Counted from the first letter of the stretch, positions 1 to 9,254 are shown. The stretch: 64,000 nt of DNA from an uncultured Collinsella sp. (GCA_902494555.1 CABUTR010000001.1:114132-178131); one strand, 5' to 3'. Translations and numbers: made by a program. Notes: a model not told the origin generated them from the sequence alone.

Positions 1-2801
1 ATTGGCAGCTGTTCATAAACGGCAAGTCGAGCGACTACACTGCAGACAATGTCACCATTCATGCCGGCGATACCGTTACGTGGTTCTACGGTGGCTGGGG
101 CGACAAGTTGCCGTCCGATTCCGTCCATGCTTCCGTTCAGGTCCTTGGTAAGGACAAGGACGGCAAGCAGCGGGTTTGGGCTTCGACGGGCCAGACGAGT
201 CTCAAGGCGGGCTCTACTGCTAAGGACCTGTTGGAGCAGACTGGTCTTAAACTCAAAGCTACAGAAGAGTCTTGGGGTTGGTACCTTAGGGGCATTACCT
301 CGCCGCTTGACGGTAAGACCTATTGTGGCTCTGATGCTGCGACCAATAGCTATTGGCGCTTCTACGTAAAGGGCAAGTCCGACGCAAAGTACAAGTTCGC
401 CGACGTTGGCGCTGGTGCCTACGAGCTCCATGAGGGTGACGCCGTCACCTTTATGTATGCTGGCGACAGCGATGCCCTCCCTGGTCAGGTGCTTGGATCC
501 GCCGATATCATCGGCCCCGATGTCAACGGCAACAATACTCGCTGGGGCTCGGCAAGCAATGTTTCCCTGCCCGAAGGCTCTACGGCTCAGGACCTTATTG
601 AGACGGTTCTGAAGGCGAAGGGCATTGATTACAAGGCCTCCCAGAGTGGTGCATACTGGTCCATTACTTCGCCGTTCGAAGACAAGTCTTACGGCTATGA
701 TGGTGCGACCGGTAAATACTGGCATCTGTATATCAACGGAGAGTCCTCATCTCTCTGTGCCAACCAGGTCACGCTCAAGAGCGGCGACAAGGTTACATTT
801 GCCTACACCACCGAAAAATCGCCCATGCCCGATCCCGACAAGATTGTCGTGGACCCGAGTGCGACGACTCCTAATTGGGATGCCGAGTGGGCCGGCTACG
901 GCAACAGTGGCAACGGTTCGACCGTAACGGATGCCAAGACGCCTGCGCAGGCCGCCGGTCTTAAGTGGGCCTTCGATTGGAAGGCCGAGTCTGGCCAGCA
1001 GTATGCCAACTGCAGCGAGCCTGTCATCGCTAACGGCTTTGTGTACATCGCGACCGAGAACGAGCTCATTAAGATCGATTCGTCCACGGGCAAAAAGGTT
1101 GCCTCTGCGCCGCTTGCCTCCAAGGTGAGTTATACCTCTCGTCCGATCTACACCAATGGCCTTATCATCGTTCCGCTCAACGGCGGTGCGGTCCAGGCGA
1201 TTACTGCAGACAAGCTGATCTGCAAGTGGCTGACGCCCGGTTTGACGGACTTGACGCAGAGCTCCTGCACCGTCGTTTCGGACGGCGAGTACGTCTATGT
1301 TGGTACGGTCGATATTTCGTATGACGAGAATTACAACGCGACCTACGGCAACGGCTCCTTTATGCGCATTAAGATTGCCACGGGCGAAGTTTCTTGGCAG
1401 AACATCGACCCTGCCGAGGGCTATTACTGGACTGGTGCGGCTTTGACGGATAAGTATGCCATCGTTCCTACGAGCGCGGGTACGCTTAAGTGCATTGATA
1501 AGACGACGGGCGATGTCGTTTCGACCATGAAGCTCGGCGCTCTCGCGAACGCCGACTGTGTCGCCGATCCGTCCAATGGTTCGACCTTCTATCAGATGAC
1601 GCACGATGGAAAGCTCCATGTGATTTCGCTTTCGGCGAAGGGCGTGCTGAGCGAGCAGAAGACGGTCGATCTGGGTCTTACTAATAACATGAGCGCACCG
1701 GCGGTGGCTGGCGAAAACTTGATTGTCGGCGGACAGACGGCTACTGGCTCTGCTCTGGCTCTCTATAATCTGAAGACCGGTAAGACCACGATGGTCACCG
1801 CTGCTGACGGTAAAGAACTTCCGGCCGGATTTAACGGTATTGCTGCTACTCCGCTGGTGAGTGTTCAGGGCGGCAAGACCTATGTGTACTTCACCGTTAA
1901 CAGCGCGGATAGCAAGGATTACGTCAACTACTCTGCTGGTGGTGGCGTGTATCGCTATACACTCGGCGATGCAGAGGCGACGCAGATTTATGATGCGGCT
2001 GGCCATTACCAGCACTGCGACTCTCCGGTCATTGCCGATGCATCTGGCAACCTGTACTACATCAATGACTCGGGCACGCTGTTCAAGCTGGGGGCCGTTG
2101 AGTCTTGGACGGTTGCCTTTAATTCCAACGGCGGGTCTGCTTGCGACACTAAGTTTGTTGCTACGGCCGATGGCAAGCTGGTCAAGCCGGCCGATCCGAC
2201 ACGCGATGGCTACACTTTCGGCGGTTGGTATACCGATGAAGCCTGCACGCGGGCGTATGACTTCGCCACGCCGGTGACGGCCGATCTGACGCTGTATGCC
2301 AAGTGGACCAAGAATGCCACCAACCCTGGCGGTAATGGCGGTTCTGGCACTAATGGTGGCAACGGTGGCGCTGGCAACGGTTCCGGTGCTGGCGCTGGCA
2401 CTGGCACGGGCTCCGGCTCCGGCACGAAGGGCCAGCAGGCTGGCGGCGCTGTCGCCCCGGGCCAGAAGCCGGTGACCAAGACGACGGTGTCGACCAAGAC
2501 CGAGACCAGGGACAACAAGTCCGACAAGAAGGACTCCGATAAGTCCGATAAGAAGGACGAGAAGAAGTCTGACAAGAAGTCTGACAGGAAGGACGGCAAG
2601 TCCGACAAGAAGTCCGATTCCAAGTCCGATACGGGTGCTGTTTCCACGACCACTGCTAAGAAGTCCTCTAGTGCTTCCGAGCAGGAGACTGGCACCAATC
2701 CGCTCGCCATCGTTGGCATCGCCGCCGGCGTGATTGGCCTCGCGCTCATCGCCGTCTTCGTGCTGACCAAGCGCGGCAAGGGTGACGGTAATGCCCGATA
2801 A
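1..2801 (+). CDS. Surface protein with DUF4430 repeats, PQQ-type beta-propeller and Lys/Ser-rich stalk (5' partial)
   Basis: The reading frame is already open at base 3, so the start lies upstream of the window. It begins inside a DUF4430-like (transcobalamin-C-terminal-like) repeat; the cue WQLFINGKSS recurs as WRFYVKGKSD and WHLYINGESS, giving three related repeats. About 370 residues with PQQ-propeller-like blades follow (repeated patterns such as LIKIDSSTGKKV and LKCIDKTTGDVV). Next is one Listeria-Bacteroides type beta repeat (GYTFGGWYTDEAC ... LTLYAKW), a Gly/Ser/Asn-rich linker, a KSDKKDSDKSDKK stalk, then one membrane helix and a basic tail (TKRGKGDGNAR). There is no LPXTG motif, so it is probably membrane-anchored and projects through the wall. 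The ligand is unknown. The next gene overlaps its end by 11 bases. Confidence 0.8.
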   Translation, partial: WQLFINGKSSDYTADNVTIHAGDTVTWFYGGWGDKLPSDSVHASVQVLGKDKDGKQRVWASTGQTSLKAGSTAKDLLEQTGLKLKATEESWGWYLRGITSPLDGKTYCGSDAATNSYWRFYVKGKSDAKYKFADVGAGAYELHEGDAVTFMYAGDSDALPGQVLGSADIIGPDVNGNNTRWGSASNVSLPEGSTAQDLIETVLKAKGIDYKASQSGAYWSITSPFEDKSYGYDGATGKYWHLYINGESSSLCANQVTLKSGDKVTFAYTTEKSPMPDPDKIVVDPSATTPNWDAEWAGYGNSGNGSTVTDAKTPAQAAGLKWAFDWKAESGQQYANCSEPVIANGFVYIATENELIKIDSSTGKKVASAPLASKVSYTSRPIYTNGLIIVPLNGGAVQAITADKLICKWLTPGLTDLTQSSCTVVSDGEYVYVGTVDISYDENYNATYGNGSFMRIKIATGEVSWQNIDPAEGYYWTGAALTDKYAIVPTSAGTLKCIDKTTGDVVSTMKLGALANADCVADPSNGSTFYQMTHDGKLHVISLSAKGVLSEQKTVDLGLTNNMSAPAVAGENLIVGGQTATGSALALYNLKTGKTTMVTAADGKELPAGFNGIAATPLVSVQGGKTYVYFTVNSADSKDYVNYSAGGGVYRYTLGDAEATQIYDAAGHYQHCDSPVIADASGNLYYINDSGTLFKLGAVESWTVAFNSNGGSACDTKFVATADGKLVKPADPTRDGYTFGGWYTDEACTRAYDFATPVTADLTLYAKWTKNATNPGGNGGSGTNGGNGGAGNGSGAGAGTGTGSGSGTKGQQAGGAVAPGQKPVTKTTVSTKTETRDNKSDKKDSDKSDKKDEKKSDKKSDRKDGKSDKKSDSKSDTGAVSTTTAKKSSSASEQETGTNPLAIVGIAAGVIGLALIAVFVLTKRGKGDGNAR

Positions 2802-3693
2802 GCCCAAGGAGACCAGCGGGCAACAGCCCGACTCCTCGTTTATCCAGCTCGATGATCAAAAGCAAAAGGGCGCCGCTTCGGCGGCGTCCACCTCTCGTCG
2901 CAAGGCGCTCCTCGGCGTTCTGACTGCTGCATGCACCATTCTGATCGTCGTCTCGCTGGGTTTCGTCCATCCTTCCACAAGCGGTGCCTGGTCCATCGAC
3001 TGGATCATTCAGTCCGTGACGGGGGAGAGCGTCGTTTCCAAGGATGACAATGGGTCTGGCTCGTCTACCGCTTCGGGCGAGGCCAGTTCCAAGGATTCCA
3101 AATCTTCGGATGCTGCAAAAGATGAGTCCAAGGGCTCGAACGACGCCAAAGATGATTCCGAGTCTTCGGACAAGGAATCGGACAAAAACTCGGATAGCAA
3201 GAAGTCCGAGGACCAGGACGGCAAGAAGTCTGGCGATAAATCCGCTGCCCAGAATACGGGAGCCGGCGATACTTCCAAGGTGTCTGGTGGTGCTTCTTCG
3301 GGCGGTGGCCAGTCGTCTAATGGAGCCTCATCCTCTAATGGTGGAAACGCCTCCTCGGGCGGCCAGAGCGGCTCGCAGGAGTCCAACTACGTTACGGTGA
3401 CGGTTTCGGTCACATCGAGCGCCGTGGGCAATCCTGTGTCCTCTGGTGGCACCTTTACCTTTAACGAAGGCGCTACCGTCTACGATGCCCTGTGCGCGCT
3501 GGGCCTTTCTGTCAACGCACATGGCTCGTCGTACGGCACGTATGTCTCCGCGATTGGTGGTTTGGCCGAGAAACAGTACGGCGGCACGAGCGGCTGGATG
3601 TACTCCGTCAACGGCACAACGCCCATGACGGCCTGCAGCAACTACGTTCTCTCCAATGGCGACAACGTTGTTTGGTATTACGTAACGGGCTAG
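2791..3693 (+). CDS. Membrane-anchored DUF4430 domain protein with Ser/Lys-rich linker
   Basis: I chose ATG 2791, which overlaps the end of the preceding gene and follows an AAGGGTG-like ribosome site; an in-frame GTG at 2782 is also possible. About 300 residues: a short cytoplasmic N terminus, one membrane helix near residues 37-57 (VLTAACTILIVVSLGFV), about 130 residues of low-complexity Ser/Lys/Asp/Gly sequence, and a C-terminal DUF4430 domain of about 100 residues ending in NYVLSNGDNVVWYYVTG. The same domain is in the upstream neighbour, so the two are probably co-transcribed and work together at the cell surface. DUF4430 resembles the C-terminal domain of transcobalamin; cobamide or other ligand binding here is only an inference. 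A strong terminator follows. Confidence 0.8.
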   Translation: MPDKPKETSGQQPDSSFIQLDDQKQKGAASAASTSRRKALLGVLTAACTILIVVSLGFVHPSTSGAWSIDWIIQSVTGESVVSKDDNGSGSSTASGEASSKDSKSSDAAKDESKGSNDAKDDSESSDKESDKNSDSKKSEDQDGKKSGDKSAAQNTGAGDTSKVSGGASSGGGQSSNGASSSNGGNASSGGQSGSQESNYVTVTVSVTSSAVGNPVSSGGTFTFNEGATVYDALCALGLSVNAHGSSYGTYVSAIGGLAEKQYGGTSGWMYSVNGTTPMTACSNYVLSNGDNVVWYYVTG

Positions 3694-3716
3694 AGGCCTC
3701 GACATAGCGCGCCAGA

Positions 3717-3753
3717 CGGGCGGTTCGGACCAACATCCGGACCGCCCGTTTTT
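3717..3753 (+). terminator. Rho-independent terminator after the DUF4430 pair
   Basis: A 13-bp stem (CGGGCGGTTCGGA pairing with TCCGGACCGCCCG, one G-U pair) closes a short loop and is followed by five T. It lies 24 bases after the stop codon. Confidence 0.9.
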
Positions 3754-3792
3754 CATGCGAATGGGACTGGGTCGCCGGGTCTCTCTGCAAAC

Positions 3793-3827
3793 AAAAAAAC
3801 TGGTTGGAACGGGAATTCCAACCAGTT
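3793..3827 (-). terminator. Terminator of the GtrA-like gene at 3854
   Basis: A perfect 12-bp stem (AACTGGTTGGAA pairing with TTCCAACCAGTT) has an A run at 3793-3799. Read on the minus strand, this is a hairpin followed by T residues. It ends transcripts coming from the right, opposite the terminator at 3717. Confidence 0.85.
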
Positions 3828-3853
3828 ATACATTCAAGCAAATAGTGAATCGA

Positions 3854-4261
3854 CTACGACCGTGCGCCCTCGAGGAAGAAGCGGCGGCTGAAGTAGTTGT
3901 ACCAGGTGACGAGGAACGTGGCGATGGCCTTCATGGCCTGGTAGCCGATGCTCAAAAACGTGACGCCCACAAACATGTACAGGTCGTTGAGGCCCAGGCC
4001 GATCACCGACAGGATGGTGAAGATCGTGAACTCGCGCTTACGGCTCATGCCTTCGCGGTGGTCGAACACGTACTTCATGCTGAGCCAGTAGTTGACCACG
4101 ACGGACGTGATAAACGAAACCGTGGTGCTCATCAAAAAGTCAAGGTGGAACAGCTCGACGAGCGCAATGAGCATGCCCCAGTCGATGCCAAAGGAGATAA
4201 GACCCACGACAGCAAACTTGAGGAACTGCTTGGTATGAGGTTGTGCCAGCGCCTTGCGCAC
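3854..4261 (-). CDS. GtrA-like membrane protein (copy 1)
   Basis: 135 residues with four hydrophobic segments, typical of the GtrA/DPMS family, whose members are thought to help move polyprenyl-linked sugars across the membrane for cell-surface glycan synthesis. The family cues FLKFAVVGLISFGIDWG near the N terminus and FSRRFFLEG at the C terminus are present. The start is GTG 4261, the only start available in this frame; the ribosome site is weak (GGATG about 7 bases upstream). A paralog lies 220 bases upstream (4481-4876); both share the loop EGMSR(K/R)REF. The glycan substrate is unknown. Confidence 0.85.
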   Translation of the reverse strand: MRKALAQPHTKQFLKFAVVGLISFGIDWGMLIALVELFHLDFLMSTTVSFITSVVVNYWLSMKYVFDHREGMSRKREFTIFTILSVIGLGLNDLYMFVGVTFLSIGYQAMKAIATFLVTWYNYFSRRFFLEGARS

Positions 4262-4414
4262 GTAATCACATCCAATGCGTTGATGAATCGAGCAGAGGAT
4301 ACTTTAGAGCTTTTACAAGGGAAACGTAAGGTCTTTGCCAAGAACTATATGAACTCGCCAAATTTTCAAGAGCTAATCCGCAAACGTTGAAAATTTGCCC
4401 GTAAACGAGCGACA

Positions 4415-4454
4415 CCCACGGACGATACTGCGCTGAGTGCGCGTCGTCCGTGGG
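4415..4454 (-). terminator. Hairpin between the two GtrA-like genes
   Basis: A perfect 11-bp inverted repeat (CCCACGGACGA / TCGTCCGTGGG) with an 18-base loop lies just downstream of GtrA copy 2. No strong T tract follows on the minus strand, so it may terminate weakly or only protect the mRNA end. Confidence 0.5.
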
Positions 4455-4480
4455 CGCCGTAATGCTGCAGGGGTTTCGAG

Positions 4481-4876
4481 CTATTTTGTCTCGTCGCCCT
4501 CCAGGAAGATTTTTCGGGTCACAAAGTTGTAGACCATGACAAGCGCGGTGGCACAGATCTTGGCGATATTGGCCTCGAGTCCCAGGCCGGCGTTGAGCGC
4601 CAGCACGATGCCATCGTTGAGCACCAAACCGATCACGGACAGCACGACAAAGATGATGAACTCGCGGCGGCGGCTCATGCCTTCCTTGTGCGCAAACACG
4701 TATTTCATGCTTGCGAGGTAGTTAAAGATGAGTGAGATGATAAAGCCGCTGGTGTTGGCGATTAGGATGTTGAGGCCCAGACCGTAGTGGAGCAGATTCA
4801 TAATGCCAAAGTCGATAACCGTGGCAATGACACCGACGACGCCAAATTTCATAATCTGCGCAAGGAGCTTTTGCAT
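4481..4876 (-). CDS. GtrA-like membrane protein (copy 2)
   Basis: 131 residues with four membrane segments; GtrA family (LAQIMKFGVVGVIATVIDFG at the N terminus, FVTRKIFLEG near the C terminus). I chose ATG 4876 because AAGGCAGG sits 4 bases before it; the longer frame to a TTG at 4939 has a ribosome site abutting the start. It is probably in one transcript with the upstream fructose bisphosphatase gene (78-base gap) and with GtrA copy 1. The shared EGMSRRREF loop indicates duplication of the two GtrA genes. Likely role: a small flippase-like partner for a lipid-linked sugar; not shown. Confidence 0.85.
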   Translation of the reverse strand: MQKLLAQIMKFGVVGVIATVIDFGIMNLLHYGLGLNILIANTSGFIISLIFNYLASMKYVFAHKEGMSRRREFIIFVVLSVIGLVLNDGIVLALNAGLGLEANIAKICATALVMVYNFVTRKIFLEGDETK

Positions 4877-4954
4877 GGTACCTGCCTTAAGCTGGCGCCG
4901 AAGCGCCGCGGGGATGACAAACTTAGCAAGTTTAGCCAATCCCCGCGGGTGGTG

Positions 4955-6871
4955 CTAGGCGCGCTCCTCGATAGCACCGTTTCTATATGCATCGAGCAGC
5001 TGGCGCAGGTCCTGGATCTGGCTGCGAATCTTGGCGCCAGTATCGGTGTCGCTCACCATGCGGCGACGGTCTGCTTGGTCAAAACGGTTGGTCTCGCTCT
5101 CGATGTCCACGTTGCGCGTGAGTGCCTCGGCAACCGTCGTAAAGGCCCGGTGCGACTTGAGGCGGCAGCCGCGCGAGCTCGAGATGAGCGTATAGCCGGC
5201 GATGCCCGTCTTGGGATGGTAAGCGCGGCAGAAGCCGCCATCGATGACCAGCAGTTTGCCCTCGGCGCGGATGGGCTGCTCGCCCTTGGTGGTTTTAACG
5301 GGCGTGTGGCCGTTGATGATGTGGCCGGTCGGCGAACATGCCATGGGCGCGACGCCAAACTCGCGCATGATATCATCGCAGACCGAGGGCGACTTGGTAA
5401 GCGTAAAGTATGGGTCCATCGGCTCGACCCAGGTGCTCTTATCGGCGATATAGGCGCGCTCAAAGGTACGCACCAGGCGTCCGCTGGCGGGCGAGTTAAA
5501 GCCAATCCACAGGTACCACATCCAGTCGAGAGCGTCGCGGTCGCCCACGCGCCAGGCGCGGCGGGCGATGTGGTCGCAAAAATCGAGATAATCGCGGCCA
5601 GCGTGCCAGGTGCCCAGACAGTTCATGCTGCTAAAGGTGCCGTCTTCGTTGAGCGGAACGCAGCCGTGGAAGAGCAGGTTGCCGTTGGCGACCTTGTACA
5701 TCGAGCCGTGGGAATAGAGGAAATCGATATGGCGATGCAGGTGATCGGCGGTGACAAACTCGGACACGAGCTTGTCGATGATGTGCTGCTCCTGAGACGT
5801 GAGCGTGTAGGGGTCCGCCGGGTCGACGGTGGGGAAGTCGTTGGTCGTGAGTGGCCACACGCTGCCGTCGGCGAGCGTGACCGTGCCGGTGTCGTGGTCG
5901 ATCTTGTCGAGTAACAGACGGTCGGTCATGTCGAACTCGGGGTGGAGCTGGATAATCTGGCCCTCGAGCTTAAAGAGCAGCACGTTGATAGCCTTGATCA
6001 GCGGGGTGATGGACTCACCGGCGGTGTAGGTGGCATCGGCAAAGGCGACAAGCTCACGCAGCGAGATACCGTAGTCATTCTCGAGGATCTCGTAATTGTC
6101 GTAGCGTAGGTTGTTGCGCAGCACCGTGGCGATGCAGGCGGGCTCACCGGCGGCGGCGCCCATCCACAGCAGATCGTGGTTGCCCCACTGGATGTCGAGC
6201 GAATGATAGGTGAGCAGGCGGTCCATAATCTTGGCAGCGCCGCCGCCACGGTCGAAGATATCGCCCACCAGGTGCAGGTGGTCGACGGCCAGGCGCTTGA
6301 TGAGCGAAGCGAGCGACTCGATAAAGTCGTCGGCGCTGGCGGTCTCCAGGATGGACTCCACGATGCGCTCGTGATAGCGCACGCGATAGTTGTTCTCGTC
6401 CGGGTGCGTGTGCAACAACTCGTCGATGATATAGGCGTAGTCGCGCGGGATGGCCTTACGCACCTTGGAGCGCGTGTAGCGGCTTGAAAGCGAGCGAGCG
6501 ACCATGATGAGCTGGTCAAGCATCGTCTTGTACCAAGTTGGCGAGTCCTCGCGCTGGCTGCGGACCAGCTCAATCTTCTCGCGCGGGTAGTAAATGAGCG
6601 TGCACAGCTCGCCCTTTTCGTCAAAGGAGAGCGTGTCGCCAAAAATCTCGTCGACATGCTCGCGCACGACGCCCGAGCAGTTGTTGAGGATGTGCATAAA
6701 GGCTTCGTACTCGCCGTGCACGTCGCTCATAAAATGCTCGGTGCCCTTGGGTAGGTTGAGGATGGCCGAGAGGTTGATAATCTCGGTAAATGCGGATTGT
6801 TCGGTGGGGAACTGTCTCGACAGCAGGCGCAGATACTTGAAGTCTTGCGGGTTGCGATCGAATGCGACCAT
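4955..6871 (-). CDS. fbp: Fructose-1,6-bisphosphatase, class III
   Basis: 638 residues, the usual length for class III FBPase, the metallophosphoesterase-type enzyme that removes the 1-phosphate of fructose-1,6-bisphosphate in gluconeogenesis. The metal-binding motifs are visible: MSDVHGE near residue 50, GDIFDRGGG near 205, WGNHD near 230, and a later INGHTPV histidine site. ATG 6871 is preceded by GGAAGGTG at 4 bases; the longer frame to 6916 lacks a better site. A 10-bp inverted repeat lies just upstream (6899-6928). Together with pckA at 55220 it indicates active gluconeogenesis. It is a cytoplasmic enzyme. Confidence 0.95.
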   Translation of the reverse strand: MVAFDRNPQDFKYLRLLSRQFPTEQSAFTEIINLSAILNLPKGTEHFMSDVHGEYEAFMHILNNCSGVVREHVDEIFGDTLSFDEKGELCTLIYYPREKIELVRSQREDSPTWYKTMLDQLIMVARSLSSRYTRSKVRKAIPRDYAYIIDELLHTHPDENNYRVRYHERIVESILETASADDFIESLASLIKRLAVDHLHLVGDIFDRGGGAAKIMDRLLTYHSLDIQWGNHDLLWMGAAAGEPACIATVLRNNLRYDNYEILENDYGISLRELVAFADATYTAGESITPLIKAINVLLFKLEGQIIQLHPEFDMTDRLLLDKIDHDTGTVTLADGSVWPLTTNDFPTVDPADPYTLTSQEQHIIDKLVSEFVTADHLHRHIDFLYSHGSMYKVANGNLLFHGCVPLNEDGTFSSMNCLGTWHAGRDYLDFCDHIARRAWRVGDRDALDWMWYLWIGFNSPASGRLVRTFERAYIADKSTWVEPMDPYFTLTKSPSVCDDIMREFGVAPMACSPTGHIINGHTPVKTTKGEQPIRAEGKLLVIDGGFCRAYHPKTGIAGYTLISSSRGCRLKSHRAFTTVAEALTRNVDIESETNRFDQADRRRMVSDTDTGAKIRSQIQDLRQLLDAYRNGAIEERA

Positions 6872-6898
6872 GAAACACCTTCCGATGGGGCTGGTAAA

Positions 6899-6928
6899 AC
6901 TGATAAACAGCGTCAAACGTTTATCAGT
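6899..6928. promoter_or_regulatory. Inverted repeat in the fbp leader
   Basis: ACTGATAAAC and GTTTATCAGT are perfect 10-bp arms around a 10-base spacer, 28 to 57 bases upstream of the fbp start. It could be a repressor operator or an mRNA hairpin next to the ribosome site. The rest of the 319-base gap to 7190 is AT-rich and shows no gene. Confidence 0.5.
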
Positions 6929-7190
6929 ATGCGCCGCTTTTGTTTCGATTTTGCGCCAGCGGCTGAATTTTCGGCTGAACGGTTTGGTAAATCGATTTAG
7001 TTGAGGTAGATATGGCGGTTGAGTGGAGACGACAGAAGATGTTTTCTCAGATATTTATGCGTGGGACGGTGGAGACGATGGTGGTAAAGATGTTCGCTAT
7101 TTTTGGTTCGATTTGGTAAATAGTGGACATATGTACCGTATGTAGGCTCACTGTGCGATAATTTGCGCAGCAATGAGTAAGGAGCCTCAT

Positions 7191-8081
7191 ATGAGTGATT
7201 TTGTCCTGACCTGTGAATCCGCCGCCGACCGAACCCGTGAGTTCTTTGCGGCGCGCAATATCCCTGTCGTGTGTTTTCATTACGAGATCGACGATGTTGT
7301 CTATACGGACGATCTGTATCAGTCGATTACGCCGGACAAGTTTTTTGCCCAGATTGCCGCGGGCGCCATGCCCAAGACGTCTCAGGTGAGCGTGGGTGAG
7401 TACGAGGAGTTTTGGGAGCCGTTTGTTGCCGAGGGTAAAGACGTGCTGCACCTGACGTTGTCGTCGGGTATTTCGGGCACGTATGGATCGGCCTGCGTCG
7501 CGGCGCAGATGCTTGCGGATCGCTATCCCCAGGGCGGCAAGGTGCGCGTCATCGATTCGCTGGGGGCGTCTTCGGGCTTTGGTCTGTTGCTGGAATATGC
7601 CGCCGACGTGCGCGATAGCGGGGCTTCACTCGACGAGACGGCTGCCTGGATCGAGGAGCACAAACTCAACCTGCACCACTGGTTCTTCTCGACCGATCTG
7701 TCGAGCTACCTACGAGGCGGTCGCATTTCGGCTGCGAGCGCGATCATCGGCACGGCGCTTAAGATTTGCCCGCTTATGACGGTCGATTGCGACGGTAAGC
7801 TGGCACCGCGTGAGAAGATTCGCACCAAGAAGCGCGCGATTTCCGAGATGGCTAAGACCATGATGGCACACGTGCAGGGCGGTACGGATTATTCGGGTAA
7901 GTGCATCATGTCGCACTCGGCGTGCCGCGAGGATGCCGAGGCAGTTGCGGCGCTGATTGAGGAACAGGTTCCGCAGCTTAAAGGCAAGATTGAGATCAAT
8001 GACATCGGTACTCTGATTGGCTCGCATACCGGACCTGGTACGGTGGCGCTCTTCTTTATGGGCGACAAGCGCGTGGATTAA
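7191..8081 (+). CDS. DegV family protein 1 (FakB-type fatty-acid-binding)
   Basis: 296 residues. DegV proteins bind a fatty acid and, as FakB subunits, present it to the kinase FakA for acyl-phosphate formation; that is family knowledge. Seen here: an N-terminal ligand loop (TCESAADRT, a variant of the usual DSTxD form), the central SSYLRGGRISAAS motif, and the C-terminal GSHTGPGTVALFF motif. ATG 7191 follows AAGGAG at 6 bases; an upstream in-frame ATG at 7173 is less well placed. It is the first of three DegV genes in the window. No fakA gene is in view. It ends at a strong bidirectional terminator. Confidence 0.9.
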   Translation: MSDFVLTCESAADRTREFFAARNIPVVCFHYEIDDVVYTDDLYQSITPDKFFAQIAAGAMPKTSQVSVGEYEEFWEPFVAEGKDVLHLTLSSGISGTYGSACVAAQMLADRYPQGGKVRVIDSLGASSGFGLLLEYAADVRDSGASLDETAAWIEEHKLNLHHWFFSTDLSSYLRGGRISAASAIIGTALKICPLMTVDCDGKLAPREKIRTKKRAISEMAKTMMAHVQGGTDYSGKCIMSHSACREDAEAVAALIEEQVPQLKGKIEINDIGTLIGSHTGPGTVALFFMGDKRVD

Positions 8082-8122
8082 TTTGCCCCATCACATCGCT
8101 GCATGATTGTTCAAACGAAAAC

Positions 8123-8157
8123 GGCCCGCCTCACGTTTGTGGGGCGGGCCAAGATGT
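8123..8157. terminator. Bidirectional terminator between convergent genes
   Basis: A 12-bp stem (GGCCCGCCTCAC pairing with GTGGGGCGGGCC, one G-U pair) with a 4-base loop lies between DegV protein 1 and the gene at 8163. A-rich flanking on the left and T-rich flanking on the right would serve both strands. Confidence 0.85.
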
Positions 8158-8162
8158 TTTTG

Positions 8163-9254
8163 CTAGCGTTTCTTTCCGCGGAAGAAAAAGCCGTGCAGTG
8201 ACGGCTTGAGGCCGCGGTTGGCGCGATGCTCTTCGACGCGCTCGTGGATCGATGCGACGCGCTCGATGACTTCGTCGGGAATCGGCACGTCGGGATTCAT
8301 GTTCTCGACCTGGCTGACTTCGGCGGCGGCGACCTGGTCGATAATGGGCACATCGTCGCGCGAGATGACAGGTGTGGCGTCTTCCTTCATCTTGCGATAA
8401 CGCTGCATCATGTCGGTCTGTAGCTGCTGGGCCGAAGGCGGCGTCCAGATGATGGCGTTGGCGCCGGCGGCGATGGTTTCGCGGATGCTCTCGGGCGTCT
8501 TGCCGCCCGGCGCGATGAGCGGTAGGTTGGGATAATGCTCGCGCAGCTCGCGTAGGACCTGGGGCGTGTTCTTGCCGGCGGCGATGTTGAGAATCTTGGC
8601 TCCAGCGCGCACCTTGGCGTGAGCATCGTCGTCGCAGCGAACGACCGTGGCGATGACGGGGATGTCGGCGATGTTGGTGATGTGCTCGACCATCTCGGCA
8701 GTAGCGGGGGAGTTGACCACGCAGCCCGCCGCGCCCTGCATCTCGGAGACGGCTGCCATCTGCACGGAGCGCTTACCGGTCGTAGTTCCGCCGCCCACGC
8801 CTACGAAGACCGGGCACTCGGCGACGGTCAGCAGCGCCTGCGTAATGGCCGGCTGCGGCGTGAAGGGGTAAACGGCAAAGACGGCATCGGCGTTGGAGTT
8901 GCGGATAACCGCGACATCGGTGGTGTAAATGAGTGACTTGATACGGCGGCCAAAGAGCGTGAAGCCGCTGGCCTCCTCGATCTCGTCGGGCATGCGGAGG
9001 GCCGCCTTGCGCAGGCGTCCGTCGATGGGCAGGGGCTCCATAGGGAGCAGGCCGTTGGGCGTGACGGCTACCTGGGGCTCGGTGAACTCGCCTGCGAGCT
9101 CGACCTCGGAGAAATCGACCGAGGCTACGATGTCCTCGTGAACCTCGGCGGGCACATCGATGGGAGTTTGGTCGTTTGCCGCGGCAGGCGTGTCGAAGGA
9201 GCTAGTGCCGACGAAGGCGTCGACGCGCTCATTTAGATCGTTGAGGGTATCCAT
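8163..9254 (-). CDS. Putative TIM-barrel phosphate-binding protein, aldolase/HisA-like
   Basis: 363 residues. I do not recognise an exact family. Residues ~90-300 look like a (beta/alpha)8 barrel: regular alternation of beta strands (DVAVIRNSN, PVFVGVGGGTTTGK, IPVIATVVRCDDD) and a phosphate-binding-like end (LPLIAPGGKTPESIRET then AGANAIIWTPP) as in KDPG aldolase or HisA-type proteins. The N-terminal 80 residues are acidic and the C terminus (FFFRGKKR) is basic. ATG 9254 has no clear ribosome site; TAGAAT lies 9 bases upstream, so the mRNA may be leaderless. Substrate unknown. Confidence 0.6.
   Translation of the reverse strand: MDTLNDLNERVDAFVGTSSFDTPAAANDQTPIDVPAEVHEDIVASVDFSEVELAGEFTEPQVAVTPNGLLPMEPLPIDGRLRKAALRMPDEIEEASGFTLFGRRIKSLIYTTDVAVIRNSNADAVFAVYPFTPQPAITQALLTVAECPVFVGVGGGTTTGKRSVQMAAVSEMQGAAGCVVNSPATAEMVEHITNIADIPVIATVVRCDDDAHAKVRAGAKILNIAAGKNTPQVLRELREHYPNLPLIAPGGKTPESIRETIAAGANAIIWTPPSAQQLQTDMMQRYRKMKEDATPVISRDDVPIIDQVAAAEVSQVENMNPDVPIPDEVIERVASIHERVEEHRANRGLKPSLHGFFFRGKKR

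Noticed and set aside
747..2807. 686-residue open frame on the minus strand opposite the surface-protein gene
   Set aside because: It mirrors a low-complexity GC-rich gene, has no ribosome site and reads as a shadow of the Ser/Lys/Asp-rich codons on the other strand.
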